DNA of 5,855 nt, taken from the NCBI GenBank assembly GCA_007135995.1, contig SLHU01000195.1, positions 1-5,855 on the forward strand, written 5' to 3'. The notes under the pieces were generated by a model. It saw only the letters and a program-made list of their open reading frames with translations, had not been told where the DNA came from and made no database searches. A program made the position numbers and the translations under genes. Below are positions 5,350 to 5,855 of this stretch, one piece after another (the stretch's first letter is position 1; each line of letters begins with the position of its first letter). The stretch comes from Clostridiales bacterium. GTDB taxonomy: Bacteria; Bacillota; Clostridia; Saccharofermentanales; UBA5734.

Positions 5350-5855
5350 CTAAAGCCTGGCCAGGGCTTCCTCCACACTGCCGGCTTCAACTTCGTATGT
5401 TCGCCCATCAAGTATGTTAATGTCGGGTCTCGCGATTGCCGTCGGTACAGATCCTCTTTCCACCACTTCAATCCTCAGGCGCACCGGTTTTTCCACTTCA
5501 TATGGCTTGATCTCGCCTTTTTTTAGTGCCCTGACCGCCTGTTTCATCTGTACCCGCAGTAATCTGAAAGCAGTCGGGCGCGGCAGATGAACAGCCCCTT
5601 CCAGCGACAAAGCCTGTTTCACTTCCGCTGTTACGACCTGCGGCAGGATTGCTTTGGCTTCCGCGCAAACACAATCATCCCCGCTCACCAGTATAACCGG
5701 CTTGCCGTATTCACCGGCAATGGCTGCGTCAAGAGCGGTTTCGCCGCACTTGACGCCGTTGATCCAGCAGTTTTGCCAGTGTCTGGAGGACATTGTGTGC
5801 TCCAGAATACCCTTATAGGTACCCGCCATCGCGTGATAACCCAGCAGGACAACCG
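5350..5855 (-). CDS. M55-family D-aminopeptidase (DppA-like), N-terminus outside window
   Basis: These are the last 167 residues of a zinc metallopeptidase of the M55 family, whose characterised member DppA of Bacillus subtilis removes N-terminal D-amino acids from short peptides. The frame runs through the window edge. The ATG at 5829 is internal because the conserved LLGYHA with its zinc-binding histidine lies just upstream. Visible features are this His (5835-5833), a second His in ILEHTMSS that matches the DppA catalytic histidine, the zinc-ligand Glu in GETALDAA, and VSGDD. The N-terminal Asp/Glu/His ligands must lie beyond the edge. The protein ends with SVEEALARL and a TAG, about ten residues sooner than DppA as remembered. 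The family call is firm; D-amino-acid specificity is inherited from DppA and unproven here. It may head the operon with the oxidoreductase and the TIM-barrel protein. Confidence 0.85.
   Translation of the reverse strand, partial: VVLLGYHAMAGTYKGILEHTMSSRHWQNCWINGVKCGETALDAAIAGEYGKPVILVSGDDCVCAEAKAILPQVVTAEVKQALSLEGAVHLPRPTAFRLLRVQMKQAVRALKKGEIKPYEVEKPVRLRIEVVERGSVPTAIARPDINILDGRTYEVEAGSVEEALARL

Noticed and set aside
5827..5829. ATG at 5829 as the true start of the peptidase
   Set aside because: The zinc-ligand motif LLGYHA is directly upstream in the same open frame, so the gene continues past the window edge.

Overview
The window reads as a piece of a Bacillota (Gram-positive, low to moderate GC) chromosome. 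The support is a strong AGGAGG Shine-Dalgarno before the large gene, consensus-like TTTACA/TATAAT promoter boxes, tight co-directional gene packing, and proteins that resemble Bacillus/Paenibacillus/clostridial families. The genus cannot be fixed from the sequence. All four intact or partial genes lie on the minus strand, so transcription runs from right to left.

In transcription order: (1) At the right edge is the C-terminal part of an M55-family, DppA-like metallo-aminopeptidase, whose N-terminus lies beyond the window. (2) After 138 bases comes a 299-residue Gfo/Idh/MocA-family NAD(P)-dependent oxidoreductase. (3) Only 24 bases later is a 272-residue xylose-isomerase-like TIM-barrel protein (sugar phosphate isomerase/epimerase family) with a complete-looking metal site. 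Genes 2 and 3 almost certainly form one transcription unit, and the peptidase gene may belong to it. (4) A 627-base gap follows. Its plus strand carries what looks like the surviving C-terminal half of a nucleotidyltransferase-family protein, most likely a decayed gene. (5) Finally there is an 880-residue GH116/DUF608-type glycoside hydrolase with its own promoter, a LacI-type palindromic operator candidate, and a strong 14-bp inverted repeat just after its stop codon.

A reasonable reading is a carbohydrate-use locus. A cytoplasmic GH116-like enzyme (no signal peptide) would hydrolyse an imported glycoside, and the oxidoreductase plus TIM-barrel protein would oxidise and then isomerise or cleave the sugar. 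Gfo/Idh/MocA plus TIM-barrel pairs are known in inositol catabolism and in 3-keto-glycoside/C-glycoside cleavage, but the actual substrate cannot be read from this sequence. The M55 peptidase suggests that peptide-containing material (cell-wall peptides or a glycopeptide) may also be processed.

No tRNA, rRNA, CRISPR array or insertion sequence was seen. I did not find a clearly novel system. The points most worth a second look are the nucleotidyltransferase remnant whose frame runs into the hydrolase promoter, the atypical dinucleotide-binding and catalytic motifs of the oxidoreductase, the cysteine clusters of the hydrolase, and a 40-codon frame that fills the gap after the peptidase stop codon.
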